NCBI GenBank assembly: GCA_003762715.1
Contig: RIBJ01000030.1
Coordinates: 1 to 64,000 of the forward strand
DNA: 64,000 nt
Direction of reading: 5' to 3'
Source: Muribaculaceae bacterium Isolate-104 (HZI)
GTDB taxonomy: Bacteria > Bacteroidota > Bacteroidia > Bacteroidales > Muribaculaceae
Every line of letters begins with the position of its first letter. The stretch's first letter is position 1. Below, one piece after another: positions 32,404 through 41,512 of the stretch. The translations under genes were made by a program, and so were the position numbers. The notes below the pieces were generated by a model. That model did no database searches, was not told the DNA's origin, and saw only the letters and a program-made list of their open reading frames with translations.

Positions 32404-32871
32404 TTAGAAAGGAATCTTCAAACCTATGAGCAGACCGTTCCGGAACGTATCGCCGTGCAGGAAGTTGACGTTGTTCTTCTGGATCAGCGAGAACTCCCAA
32501 CCGTTTTGAAAGACGTAATTGTATTCAAACCCGGCTTCCGCGCCGAGGAAGCACTTTCGTTCGACGGCTCCGAACTGCGGCCCGAAACGAAAGCGTAACA
32601 TGCCGTTCTTATATCGGGCAAGACGATGCTTGTAGAGGATGCCGCCATCCCAGTAGTATCCTTTCCAGAACTCACCGGGGGACGTGCGCCAGTGGTTGCC
32701 GATTTCACCGAACACTTCCACCGCGTTGCCGTAGGAAAACGAGTGTTCATAGCCGATGGTAGCGTTGAGCGTTGAAGGGGAAAGGAATCCGGTATTGACG
32801 GTCAGTTTTCCCTGGGCGTATGCGCCAGCCGATACGACGGCGCATATGAGAGCGAGGATTATCTTCTTCAT
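32404..32871 (-). CDS. traO: TraO-like outer-membrane beta-barrel protein
   Basis: A 155-residue protein with a signal peptide (MKKIILALICAVVSAGAYAQG) and alternating beta strands ending in Phe (LLIGLKIPF), as in small outer-membrane barrels. Its position after TraN and its size match conjugative transposon TraO. It lies nine bases downstream of traN. Identification depends mainly on operon position and barrel-like pattern. Confidence 0.75.
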   Translation of the reverse strand: MKKIILALICAVVSAGAYAQGKLTVNTGFLSPSTLNATIGYEHSFSYGNAVEVFGEIGNHWRTSPGEFWKGYYWDGGILYKHRLARYKNGMLRFRFGPQFGAVERKCFLGAEAGFEYNYVFQNGWEFSLIQKNNVNFLHGDTFRNGLLIGLKIPF

Positions 32872-32880
32872 AGTGGCGGG

Positions 32881-33771
32881 TTATTTATAGATGTGGGGCT
32901 GATAGCCATAAGGAATCTTTTTGAGTATGTCGGAGTCAAAGCCGTCGGCATTGAGAATGTCCTCATACTCGATTGTAAGCGTGATGACGCGGCCGCTTAT
33001 CTGGTTCTCCGAAATTTCGAGGCGAAGCACCTTCTCGTCAGGGAAAGTCAGCTTCGGCAGGACGAGCACATTACGGTAATGCTTTTTGAAGCGTTTGGCG
33101 AGATTTAGCGAATAGGCCGGTGTCAGCTCGATAGTCTGTGAGTTGGTTGCCTTGACCTCCTTCTTGTCGGTCAGCTTGACACGCAGTTCCTCGATGTCGT
33201 AAGGAATCTTCGTCTTGTTCTGCAGCGAATAGTCGATGAAGAAGTAGTCGCCGATTGAGTAGATGTTGTTGATTACTGCCTTCATGCCATGCTTGGATGA
33301 CACCACCTGATTATATTTGCGACTGCTGCCATAGACAGCCCAGGCGTAACGCGCCATCTCCGATTCCGGCATCGACACCTCGGGGTTGATGTAGGACTGC
33401 ATATTGCGGTAAGGCACGTTGTGGATCGATGCGGCCCGGGAGGGGGACGAGACGAAAACCACATCATACTGTGCCATGTGTCGCTCCCCGATGAGTGTAA
33501 GCGTGGCAAGCAGCTCGTTCTCACGGAATGGCTGCGAATCCGCCTCCATGTCATCCGGGGAGAGCGGCTTGATGCGGACGATGTTGTCGGCGCACTGGTT
33601 GCCGACAATTTTAGTGGTCGAAATATCGACAAGCCTGATGTTCTCCGGCATGACGATATGTGTGGTCACGTCAGGATTGACGTAGATTTTCTCCTTGAAT
33701 GTGGTCTGGGCAGATACGCCTCCGACAATGCCGACGGCACAGAGGATGGCAGTGAGAATCTTCGATTTCAT
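32881..33771 (-). CDS. traN: TraN (DUF4138) conjugation protein
   Basis: A 296-residue exported protein (signal MKSKILTAILCAVGIVGGVSAQ) containing IYVNPDVTTHIVMPENIRLVDISTTKIVGNQCADNIVRIKP near the N-terminus, diagnostic of TraN/DUF4138. TraN is thought to play the VirB9 role in the transfer channel. The 71 bases between it and traM carry the 27-bp AT-rich motif copy (33810-33836). Confidence 0.88.
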   Translation of the reverse strand: MKSKILTAILCAVGIVGGVSAQTTFKEKIYVNPDVTTHIVMPENIRLVDISTTKIVGNQCADNIVRIKPLSPDDMEADSQPFRENELLATLTLIGERHMAQYDVVFVSSPSRAASIHNVPYRNMQSYINPEVSMPESEMARYAWAVYGSSRKYNQVVSSKHGMKAVINNIYSIGDYFFIDYSLQNKTKIPYDIEELRVKLTDKKEVKATNSQTIELTPAYSLNLAKRFKKHYRNVLVLPKLTFPDEKVLRLEISENQISGRVITLTIEYEDILNADGFDSDILKKIPYGYQPHIYK

Positions 33772-33809
33772 ATTGGGTGTGTTAAATGATTATACTAATT
33801 GTGTGTTCT

Positions 33810-33836
33810 GTTATTAGTAATATAGTTTATCTATTT
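33810..33836. repeat. AT-rich 27-bp motif, copy 3
   Basis: Matches 10066-10092 at all but three positions. It lies just past the traM stop, within the traM-traN gap. Confidence 0.4.
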
Positions 33837-33842
33837 ATGCGC

Positions 33843-35042
33843 TTATCTAGCTTCGTCAGAATTGATGAGATAAACGATTGTGTTATACTTGATTTTCGCC
33901 TTGTTCTTGCGGATGTTTGCCGATACGGCGGAAGTCGCGGAATTGTACATATTCTGCAAGGCTTGAAGCGCGATGGCCTCGCCGGATATGCCGGAACCAT
34001 AGCCGCTTTCCGACTCTAAGCTGATGTTCTGCTGGACGGTGTTGGCCCCGGCCTCTTTCATGAAGTCGCGGAAGGCTGATTCAGGTACGTAGAAACCCTC
34101 CATGCCGTCATTGTCGAATACCGAGAGGTTGACGCTGATGAATTTGCCGCCTATAAGGATGCTTGTGATAGTTGCTCGTACACGCTGCTGTCCGAAGCCT
34201 GTGACAGTACCGTAGAGATACGTTCCCTTCTTCAATCGGGTACCACTTACAGTCACGTCGTCAAGGAGTTTGAAACGGAGGCGAGTCCCCTCATGCGCCT
34301 TGGTGGTTTTGTCAATCATGGCACGTATGAGGGTGGCATCGGCTGATTCGGATTCAGAACCGACAGTGTTGAACTTCTCGGCATTTGTATCTTGTGACTT
34401 GATAACGAGCTTTGGGCGGTTGCGCTCCTTTTCCTCACGCTTTGCCTGAGCGATTGAATCGGCTCGCTGCTTTTTCAATTTCTCTTCCTCGTCATCCTGA
34501 CCGAAGCCGAGACCTGCCTCGATAGCCTTTTGGCGTTCAAAGCTCCGGCGTTGAATCTCCTCCAGCTCTGAGGCAAAATCATCTCTTGAAGAGCCATTGC
34601 CGCCATAGGAATTTGAATACGGGTCATCGTAGGCATAGGAGTTGATATGACGCCGGGATTCGGCGAGAGAACGTTCCAGCTCCTCCATCTCCCGTTGCTG
34701 ACGGATTCGCTCGGCTTCTGCGGCATCGAGACGGTTCAGCTCCTCCTCGGTATAGCCGTGGTCGAGCTTCTCGTTTTCCTCCTTATCCTCACCAATGCCG
34801 CCCACTGCGGTAAAGGCATCCTCGTCATCGAAGCGACGCGACATCTCGAACAGTTTGCTGCCGGCCTCCTCGGCCTTGGCTTCGGGGAGAGTGGTGTTGA
34901 TGCGGTCTGTCGCCACCTGCTCCTTCTCATCGTCACCACCGCCGGAGAAGGTCTGCATGACAAAGTATACCAGACAGCACAGCGGTATGAATATCACCAC
35001 CGGAAAGATATACTTGGGGTGTTTGAAATTGATTTTAGTCAT
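33843..35042 (-). CDS. traM: TraM conjugation protein (VirB10-like)
   Basis: A 399-residue protein. One membrane segment (about residues 13-30) is followed by an acidic and Gln-rich linker, then a C-terminal domain starting LVIKSQDTNAEKFNTVGS and containing IRAMIDKTTKAHEGTRLRFKLLDDVTVSGTRLKKGTYLYGTVTGFGQQRVRATITSILIGGKFISV. This is the TraM signature, a VirB10-like component spanning the periplasm. The start overlaps the stop of traL by eight bases. Confidence 0.9.
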   Translation of the reverse strand: MTKINFKHPKYIFPVVIFIPLCCLVYFVMQTFSGGGDDEKEQVATDRINTTLPEAKAEEAGSKLFEMSRRFDDEDAFTAVGGIGEDKEENEKLDHGYTEEELNRLDAAEAERIRQQREMEELERSLAESRRHINSYAYDDPYSNSYGGNGSSRDDFASELEEIQRRSFERQKAIEAGLGFGQDDEEEKLKKQRADSIAQAKREEKERNRPKLVIKSQDTNAEKFNTVGSESESADATLIRAMIDKTTKAHEGTRLRFKLLDDVTVSGTRLKKGTYLYGTVTGFGQQRVRATITSILIGGKFISVNLSVFDNDGMEGFYVPESAFRDFMKEAGANTVQQNISLESESGYGSGISGEAIALQALQNMYNSATSAVSANIRKNKAKIKYNTIVYLINSDEAR

Positions 35043-35526
35043 TGGTATCGTTCTGTTTAAGTGATTTGACGATGTTTTCGAGACTGTTGTATCTCTTGAT
35101 TATGCCGATGGAATCAGCGTGGGATTTGACCAGGATACGGATCATGGAGTCGAGTTCCTGCCTTATGCTCTGACCCTGCGAGGTTAGTTCGAGTATAGTC
35201 TTCCGGTGGGCCTCCTTGTTTGCCTGAATGGTACGGAAGCCGTTGAATATAGGCTCGACGTTGGCTATTCTCGCAAGTTCTGGATTGTTCATTTCAGCCC
35301 TTGCACCTGTGAATGCGACATCCACCAACAATACCATGAGCAATGTGCCGACCACATAGCCAAAAGTCTTTTTCGGGTTCTTCGTGGCCCATGAGTTTGC
35401 GAGACGGATTCGTGCCGCGATTCGCCATCGAGTTCCGACGGCATTCATTCTCGGCTTCAGCCAACCGCTGACAGCCTGATGCGTCTTAATGCGGTTGTCT
35501 TTGATTGTCTTATTTATTGATTTCAT
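35035..35526 (-). CDS. traL: TraL-position membrane protein
   Basis: A 163-residue protein with a basic cytoplasmic N-terminus, one membrane segment (about residues 54-71) and a helical C-terminal part. It sits between TraK and TraM exactly where TraL occurs; TraL homologues are usually shorter, so the name rests on position. The C-terminal half is likely periplasmic coiled coil. Confidence 0.65.
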   Translation of the reverse strand: MKSINKTIKDNRIKTHQAVSGWLKPRMNAVGTRWRIAARIRLANSWATKNPKKTFGYVVGTLLMVLLVDVAFTGARAEMNNPELARIANVEPIFNGFRTIQANKEAHRKTILELTSQGQSIRQELDSMIRILVKSHADSIGIIKRYNSLENIVKSLKQNDTND

Positions 35527-35536
35527 AGTGAAGTGG

Positions 35537-36133
35537 TTAGTAGCCCAAATCCTTATTTTCTATTGTCCTCCAGCCTGTAATCATCAGTCCATGGGGGTTG
35601 TTCTCCGTCCGTGGAACATTCTCGATATAGCCGGAAGTCACCATAGAACGTTTCAAATCGCGGGTGCGCCTCTTGATCAACTGAGTGCCGTAGTAGGTGA
35701 ACTTCCGCTCATGTTCGTCAAAGTTGATCGAATCGCAGATGATTGTGCAGACTGCCGATGAAGAGATTATATCCGAGTAGAATCCGTTCTCGTCCATAGC
35801 CTGTTTCTGCTTCAATGCCGTGCCATCTGCCATATACATAGCCTTTCCGACAGTCCACTTGATATAGTCGTTGTCTGGAGGGAGATTGAAAAAGTACTGG
35901 TGGAACAGTTGGATATGCGCGCGAGCTTCCATTGTGAAGTTCGCTTCGAGCTGGGCCCGCTGCGCGAGAAAAGGGATGTCGCCGTCAAGGACATATATCT
36001 GCTGGCGCTCCTCGGTGACGAGTGCGATGCAACGCCAAAGTGTGAAGCCGCATATCAGGACGCAGCCCCCGACAGCGGCAAGCACCGTGAGCAGTGCCAG
36101 TCGTGTCTTCTGTGCTAATGATTGTATGAGCAT
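35537..36133 (-). CDS. traK: TraK conjugation protein (VirB8-like)
   Basis: A 198-residue protein with one N-terminal membrane helix and a periplasmic domain containing RQQIYVLDGDIPFLAQRAQLEANFTMEARAHIQLFHQYFFNLPPDNDYIKWTVGKAMYMAD, typical of Bacteroidetes TraK, the VirB8-like assembly factor. It lies ten bases before traL. Confidence 0.9.
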   Translation of the reverse strand: MLIQSLAQKTRLALLTVLAAVGGCVLICGFTLWRCIALVTEERQQIYVLDGDIPFLAQRAQLEANFTMEARAHIQLFHQYFFNLPPDNDYIKWTVGKAMYMADGTALKQKQAMDENGFYSDIISSSAVCTIICDSINFDEHERKFTYYGTQLIKRRTRDLKRSMVTSGYIENVPRTENNPHGLMITGWRTIENKDLGY

Positions 36134-36145
36134 AGTCTGAGATTG

Positions 36146-37321
36146 TTATTGTTCCGGATTACCGAAATTCTTATGTTTTAGATTGTTTTCACCGATAGCT
36201 CCGAGTGTTCCTGCAACGCTGCCTGCACCACCTGCCACCATCGAGGTGGCTGTGACTGCGGCAGACCCGGCTGTCATAGCGGCACCCATCGCGAATGCGC
36301 CTGACGAACCTGCGACACCGCTGCTAACACCTCCGGGGATGAGCCATGAAGCGACTTCCGGAACATAGCGTATTATATATGCGCCGACTAGCATACCCAT
36401 AGCGTACATACAGTTGGAGCCTATGCCCTGAAGGCCCAATGCCCCGATCTGCGACCATGAGTTGACCGAGCCGTTGAGCAGATGCTCGTAGGCGATCATA
36501 TCCTGCTGGAGATTGTAGAGGAGAATGAAGTCGATGTAGTACAGGCACATATATGTGATGAACCCCCATAGGGTCAAAGAGAGATACTTCGACATCCACT
36601 GGCTCCATGCGGAGTTCCAAGGCGGAGCGAGCGACATGGCGAACATTATCGGACAGAATATAGCCATGATAGCGAGAAATATCCTCTGTGCCACCAATAT
36701 ACCGTAGTACGACATCTGGAAAATCAGTTCACCGACAAATCTGATCACGTCGTTAATCCACTCGCTGACCTTGGTCTCTGCGGCGACTGCGGCACGCTGG
36801 GCATAGTTGTTGATGGTATTGCCGAGATTCTCCACATTGTAGATGAGCTTGTCCCACCAGTTGGCATCCTCGCCAATGGCGGCCACCTGCTGCGCCGTGG
36901 CGATGGAGTCCTGCACGGCACGTAGCCTTTCGAGATACTGACCCTGCTTCTGCGCCACCTTCAACTCGAAAGCCGCCACCTCCTTGTTCTTGGACTTCGC
37001 CATAGCCTTTGTTGTAGCCTCCAGCCCCTTGCCCGGGGTCTGCAACGCGGAACAGATATATGAAGAGCATGAAATGCATATAGAGATACCGACAATGCGA
37101 AGCAGCTTCATCACGTCCATGCCACGTCTGCCGAGCATCATCATCCAACACTCGTATGAGCCGACACAAAGTGCCAGCAACAGTCCGATAATCCGTGCGA
37201 GGCTCACGGCATCGCCGAGAACCGCCACATTCGGGAACGTCTCCATAGCGACAAGAAGTTTGTCGAGGCTGTCATCGATGGAGGGAAGCCCCATGGTACA
37301 AAGAATAGAAAGTAAAGTCAT
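36146..37321 (-). CDS. traJ: TraJ conjugation protein (VirB6-like)
   Basis: A 391-residue polytopic inner-membrane protein. Several hydrophobic segments surround a periplasmic or cytoplasmic helical loop; the motif LVAQRIFLAIMAIFCPIMFAMSLAPPWNSAWSQWMSKYLSLTLWGF is characteristic of TraJ. The C-terminal 60 residues are Gly/Ala-rich. It is the VirB6-like channel component. Confidence 0.9.
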   Translation of the reverse strand: MTLLSILCTMGLPSIDDSLDKLLVAMETFPNVAVLGDAVSLARIIGLLLALCVGSYECWMMMLGRRGMDVMKLLRIVGISICISCSSYICSALQTPGKGLEATTKAMAKSKNKEVAAFELKVAQKQGQYLERLRAVQDSIATAQQVAAIGEDANWWDKLIYNVENLGNTINNYAQRAAVAAETKVSEWINDVIRFVGELIFQMSYYGILVAQRIFLAIMAIFCPIMFAMSLAPPWNSAWSQWMSKYLSLTLWGFITYMCLYYIDFILLYNLQQDMIAYEHLLNGSVNSWSQIGALGLQGIGSNCMYAMGMLVGAYIIRYVPEVASWLIPGGVSSGVAGSSGAFAMGAAMTAGSAAVTATSMVAGGAGSVAGTLGAIGENNLKHKNFGNPEQ

Positions 37322-37342
37322 ATATATATCCTGATAATAAGT

Positions 37343-38029
37343 TTAATAATGTGTGGCGGCTACGGCGCAAAGGTGTGCGGTACGGTTTACCAGCTCCTCC
37401 ATCTTTGTCTTGGCATTCTCGTAAGCCTGACGGCGTTTGGCGTTTTCAAGCTCGTAGCCCGGGCCGGTCTTATGGATATAAGCGATGTCTGCGCACAGCA
37501 CTTCATTCAGCCGGGAAATCTCGTTCACCTGATACTCCAGTGCACCGTTGCTTTTGTTCATGCAGTAGAGAAGCCCATCGGTGATGCAGTCCTGCATACG
37601 GTTGAACTCATCCTTGTAGGAAACGTATGTGACATCGACGATACGGTCGGCCTCTCTCGCAAGTTCCTCCTTGTAAAGTTCCTCGATCTGGGCACGTTCC
37701 TTCTCGACCTGACTGACCTTCTGCCGCTGTGTCTCTTCGGCGGTTATGCGCACAGGCATGATGCGCTTGACATTTGATTTCTCCTCCTTGAAGCGGACAC
37801 GGTAGCCGGACTTGAACCCCGCCCATTTCCAGTACATTTCAGTACCCGAATAATTCTTGTGCAGAAAGTAGTAGTACCAGTCGGGGGCGAAATCCCACGG
37901 GCCGTTCTCCATCGACCTCCATTGCTTGAACTTCTGGTCATCATGCACGACCCTTTGGGCTGAAAGAGCTTGAGGCATCCCCATGAGGGCTGTACAAAAC
38001 ATAATTGCGATAATTGTCTTAGTTCCCAT
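37343..38029 (-). CDS. Exported tra-operon protein (DUF5045-like)
   Basis: A 228-residue protein with a signal peptide (MGTKTIIAIMFCTALMGMPQALSAQ), a Trp/Tyr-rich segment (WDFAPDWYYYFLHKNYSGTEMYWKWAGFKSGYRVRFKEE), and a long helical C-terminal half. Similar exported proteins occur between TraI and TraJ in Bacteroidetes ICEs. The role is unknown; periplasmic location is inferred. The start overlaps the previous stop by 11 bases. Confidence 0.7.
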   Translation of the reverse strand: MGTKTIIAIMFCTALMGMPQALSAQRVVHDDQKFKQWRSMENGPWDFAPDWYYYFLHKNYSGTEMYWKWAGFKSGYRVRFKEEKSNVKRIMPVRITAEETQRQKVSQVEKERAQIEELYKEELAREADRIVDVTYVSYKDEFNRMQDCITDGLLYCMNKSNGALEYQVNEISRLNEVLCADIAYIHKTGPGYELENAKRRQAYENAKTKMEELVNRTAHLCAVAATHY

Positions 38030-38723
38030 ATCCTTTGTTCCAGTTGTTGATTACGATGTTTACGATTTCATCCTTAACCTCCGAGGTAAGGATTTCCCAG
38101 ATGTAGTCAGGCTTCCAACCGCATTCGGTCACGAGATAGCAGTAGAGATTGGCGTTGTCGATGATGTACCGGGCGCGGTCGATGGATGTTTTGAGAGTCA
38201 TCACGAGGTCGAGTTTCTCGTCCATCGAGGCCTTCATCAGATTGATTCCGGAGGCCGCCACCGCCGCATAGAGGTTGTAGCAGTGCTTGACCTCGCGTGA
38301 TATGGCGACGTTTGCCTCGGTATAATACCATGCCACGAACGGTTTTTTGCTGACATATTTGAAAGTATTGGAGGTGAACGAACTGTACTCGTTGACAAGC
38401 TGATATAGCGACGAAGCGGTGGCGGATATTGCTCCGGCCAGCACAACGTAAGAATAGGCGTTGTTGAGCTTAGTGTCGAGCGTAGTCCGGACATCGTTGA
38501 ACTTCCTCGCGCCCTTGGTCACAATCGACTGCTCGCCGAAACTGGTTGCGACACGAGTAAGTGCAGCGTCCTCGTCCTTCTTCACGCACTTGTGAAGTGC
38601 CATCAGAGCCTCGAATGTAGGCAGGTCTCGCGGCCAGTCAAACGCTGACGCACTAAAGGGCAATGATACAGCGAGGAATACCGGCATTATTTTCCTAAAT
38701 ACCTGTCCCATCAGAATCCCCAT
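38019..38723 (-). CDS. Exported tra-operon protein, helical
   Basis: A 234-residue protein with a signal peptide (MPVFLAVSLPFSASAF) and mostly helical remainder (KFNDVRTTLDTKLNNAYSYVVLAGAISATASSLYQLVNEY). I do not recognise a named family. It is in the TraI-TraJ interval and overlaps both neighbours, so it is a tight part of the operon. An alternative start lies at 38711. Confidence 0.65.
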   Translation of the reverse strand: MGILMGQVFRKIMPVFLAVSLPFSASAFDWPRDLPTFEALMALHKCVKKDEDAALTRVATSFGEQSIVTKGARKFNDVRTTLDTKLNNAYSYVVLAGAISATASSLYQLVNEYSSFTSNTFKYVSKKPFVAWYYTEANVAISREVKHCYNLYAAVAASGINLMKASMDEKLDLVMTLKTSIDRARYIIDNANLYCYLVTECGWKPDYIWEILTSEVKDEIVNIVINNWNKGYGN

Positions 38724-39505
38724 TTGAACTGATTGATAATGTCGATTTTGTCATAGTCAATCTGGAGCTTGTCGATTTTATGTAGACCGTTCCAGTCATT
38801 AACAAGGCCGTTGACCTGATTTGTCATCACCACAATGTTCGCCCAGCCCTCCGGGTCAATGGCGAAGAACAGGTCGTTCATGGTGGCATACTGTGCCATA
38901 GCCATCATACCCTGAACCTTGTAGCGGATATTCATCAGGTCGGAGTAGATGCGGTTTGCGAGAGTAAGACGCTCGTATCGGTCAAGGAGATTGTAGCCGT
39001 CGCTCTTTGTCTCGGCGGTAGCCTGACCTTTCAGCGGATTCCTGACCTTGGCGTTGTTAACGATATTCACGAAGTCAGCTACAAGCTGCTGGGTCTCGGT
39101 GACGATGTTGCCGAGTTCGTTAAGGCACAGCAACTTGTTTGTGAACTTGGCGCCATTGACCACCTTGATGAGTTCGGGCACGTCAAGGATTATGTCGAGG
39201 GCGCAGCGTCCTATCTCGACATAATATTTGCTCTCAGTGCCGAAGCCGGATACATTCTCCATAGTCAGCTTGTACACCTCCTTGATGGTAGCCATGCTGA
39301 TGGTGTACTGTTCCAGCTTCCTCTGCTTCGAGGCGATGGTGTCGAGACGTTTGTTGTGTTCGTCCTCTATTGCCTTCTGCGAAGCCATGTTGATGCCGAC
39401 CTGCTCGATTGTCTTCGGGTCAATTACAATCTTCCACTGGGCATAGCCGCTCTCAGCCATGAGAGTGACTGCAATGATTGGGAGTATGTATCTTAATCCT
39501 ACCAT
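38711..39505 (-). CDS. traI: TraI-position exported protein (VirB5-like)
   Basis: A 264-residue protein with a signal peptide ending GYAQW and long helices (KAIEDEHNKRLDTIASKQRKLEQYTISMATIKEVYKLTMENVS...), followed by NDLFFAIDPEGWANIVVMTNQVNGLVNDW. Position after TraG and helical structure match TraI, the VirB5-like protein. A paralogue lies outside the tra operon at 20019-20756. It overlaps the end of traG by seven bases. Confidence 0.7.
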   Translation of the reverse strand: MVGLRYILPIIAVTLMAESGYAQWKIVIDPKTIEQVGINMASQKAIEDEHNKRLDTIASKQRKLEQYTISMATIKEVYKLTMENVSGFGTESKYYVEIGRCALDIILDVPELIKVVNGAKFTNKLLCLNELGNIVTETQQLVADFVNIVNNAKVRNPLKGQATAETKSDGYNLLDRYERLTLANRIYSDLMNIRYKVQGMMAMAQYATMNDLFFAIDPEGWANIVVMTNQVNGLVNDWNGLHKIDKLQIDYDKIDIINQFKWGF

Positions 39506-41037
39506 AATGACATTACTTTCTGACGATTGTTGACTTGTCTCGCGAAGTCGAGATATTTGCTGCTTCCGGCTTTCTTGCGGTCAATCTCTATATGGGTGAT
39601 TGCCTCCTGCATGGTGCCGTAGTGACGGAGATAGATTTTCAACGCCTCCTTCTCGGCCCGTTCGGTGGTGTATGCCCAGTAACATTCAGGCGGTTCCTCG
39701 ACACCGTACACATCCGAGTTCTGACCACGGCATATCCATACCTCCTTGAAGTAATTGCGGTTGTCATGGTTGTTCAGGGCATTGATGGTGAAGATCTGCT
39801 GACGCTGAATCGGGGTCAGACCGAGAATTGCGGCGATGTCCTCATACCTGTCCTTGAACTTTGTCTGGTCGAGAAGTATCTTCACGTCCGAGTTGTTGAT
39901 GATTGCCTCCTTGACAATCGGGGAGTCAATCACGTCGTTAAGTTCTTGAGTGACAACACCTGCAATGCCGTGAAACTTGCGGACCGTCTTGTAAAGATAC
40001 TTTATATACTCTGCCATGGTGGGCGAGGCAATCGCTTTCCATGCCTCCTCGATTATCAAGGCTTTGCGGCCTTTCTTGATACGCATTTTCTGTAGGAACA
40101 CGTCCATGATGATCAGCACGACGATAGGGAAAAGAACCGGATCATCCTTAATCTTGTCAATCTCGAACACGATAAACCTCTCGTCGAAGAGATTTACATC
40201 GAGGTCGGAATTGAGCGTCATTTCCAGCTCGCCGCCACGGTAGAACTGTTTTAGAATGGCGGCAAAATCCCGGATGTCGAACTTGATTTTCTCCAGAGAG
40301 GTAATCTGCGGTATGCGTTCGAGAGCAAACTCATAATAGCTGTTGAATGACAGCTCCTTGACCTTAAGACGGCGTTTCTGCTCCTCCATGTGGTCAATCT
40401 GTTTGTCAATCTTCATCAACATTGAGTTCTCGTATAGCTCCTTTTTGTAGAGTTCAAGTTTGGCTGCCGCTTTCTGCTTCTCGGATTCGGTGGTTGCCTT
40501 GTCTGTCAGCATGGCACGGAACGCCCGGCACTGACGGAGTATGCGGTTACGCCTTTCCTCGGCAGGGATGACAAGTGCGTGGCTCTCGATTTTAGGAACC
40601 TCACGTTTAATCTGCTCCTCGATGTCCTCCATCTCATGCGCGAACTTCTCATAGTCATTCTCCATCTTGGCTGCGACAAGCAATTTCTGACGGAGACCGT
40701 CACGCTCTTCATCGGTGAATCTGTCGAACGGATGAAAGTATGCATCGTAGTATTCCACGATAGTCTGGTTGACAAGCATATCCTCGATTTTGGAAGGTAG
40801 CTCGTTGCCTTTGAAAATCAGGAATATCAGGGATTTAAGAAAGTTCTTCTTCTCACCGAAGTTAAGGTCATATTCCTCGCGTGTGACCTTAAACGGATTC
40901 ATGGAGATAGGCTTCTCCTTGGAATAGCTGATATAGGTGCCTCCAAAGTAGCTGCATATGCCCTCGTAAGAGTCTCCGGTATCGACCATAACCACATCAG
41001 TATTCTGTTCAAGAAGCTGACGCACAACACTGTTCAT
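39499..41037 (-). pseudogene. traG: traG (VirB4 ATPase), 3' part split off by the inserted element
   Basis: The open frame of 512 codons begins at the insertion site (FH-M-NSVVRQLL). It contains VMVDTGDSYEGICSYFGG, Walker B KALIIEEAWKAIASPTMAEYI, and GIAGVVTQELNDVID, all from the C-terminal half of a VirB4-type ATPase. The Walker A part is in 51125-52417. Its first ATG is the codon of the target repeat itself and has no ribosome-binding site of its own, so whether it is translated separately is unknown. Confidence 0.9.
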
Positions 41038-41045
41038 GTGGAAGC
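41035..41045. other. Left 11-bp target repeat of the inserted element
   Basis: CATGTGGAAGC occurs here and at 51125-51135. It is codons FH-M of traG (minus strand CTTCCACATG) and is the likely core or crossover site of the integrase at 48867-49973. Confidence 0.85.
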
Positions 41046-41455
41046 AGTTAAATTGTTATGTATCTGTGTTTAATAACATTAAACGGTACGTCCGAGAACC
41101 AAAAATCCTATGTGTGGGCTAAAAATGGCGTACCGTAACCGAAGAAAGTGTGTTTCAGTGCATTAGGTGGTGTAAATACAATATTACGGAAACTTTGTCA
41201 AAGAGTGGTGTTTCTTAATTATTTTATATTTTACTTTACAATCTTTAACTGTGTATTTGGGGCTGTTTTTTGCTATTGGTACTTCCAAAATGGCTGTCCG
41301 CACTTGTCGGCGTATCAAAATCGGGTCGAGGGGTTTCCCCTTGCAAGGGTGTTTTGCGGAGGGCGAATGTCCGACAAAAACACATCTTGCAGAGGCTATC
41401 GAACACCAACTTTGCCAATGTCGGATTTAATCACACTGAAAAGTAGGCTAATACG
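41046..41455. other. Left end of the inserted element, gene-free
   Basis: No gene was identified. It contains the inverted repeat ACGGTACG/CGTACCGT (about 41081-41089 and 41130-41138), possibly recombinase or excisionase binding, and the oriT-like hairpin at 41343-41390. Confidence 0.5.
41343..41390. promoter_or_regulatory. oriT-like hairpin in the inserted element
   Basis: Outer arms GCAAG...TGTTTT pair with AAAACACA...CTTGC around GGAGGGCGAATGTCCG. The same plan, with different arm sequences, is seen at 58315-58376 beside the ICE mobA gene. It may be the transfer origin. Confidence 0.5.
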
Positions 41456-41485
41456 TTGATATGTCTGATTTTTGATGTATCTTTG
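41456..41485 (+). promoter_or_regulatory. Promoter of the KilA-N gene
   Basis: TTG at 41456-41458, a spacer of 19 bases and TATCTTTG at 41478-41485 match the Bacteroidetes consensus. The start codon lies 27 bases downstream. Confidence 0.7.
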
Positions 41486-41512
41486 CATTTGAAATCAAAC
41501 GCTTATCCCCAA

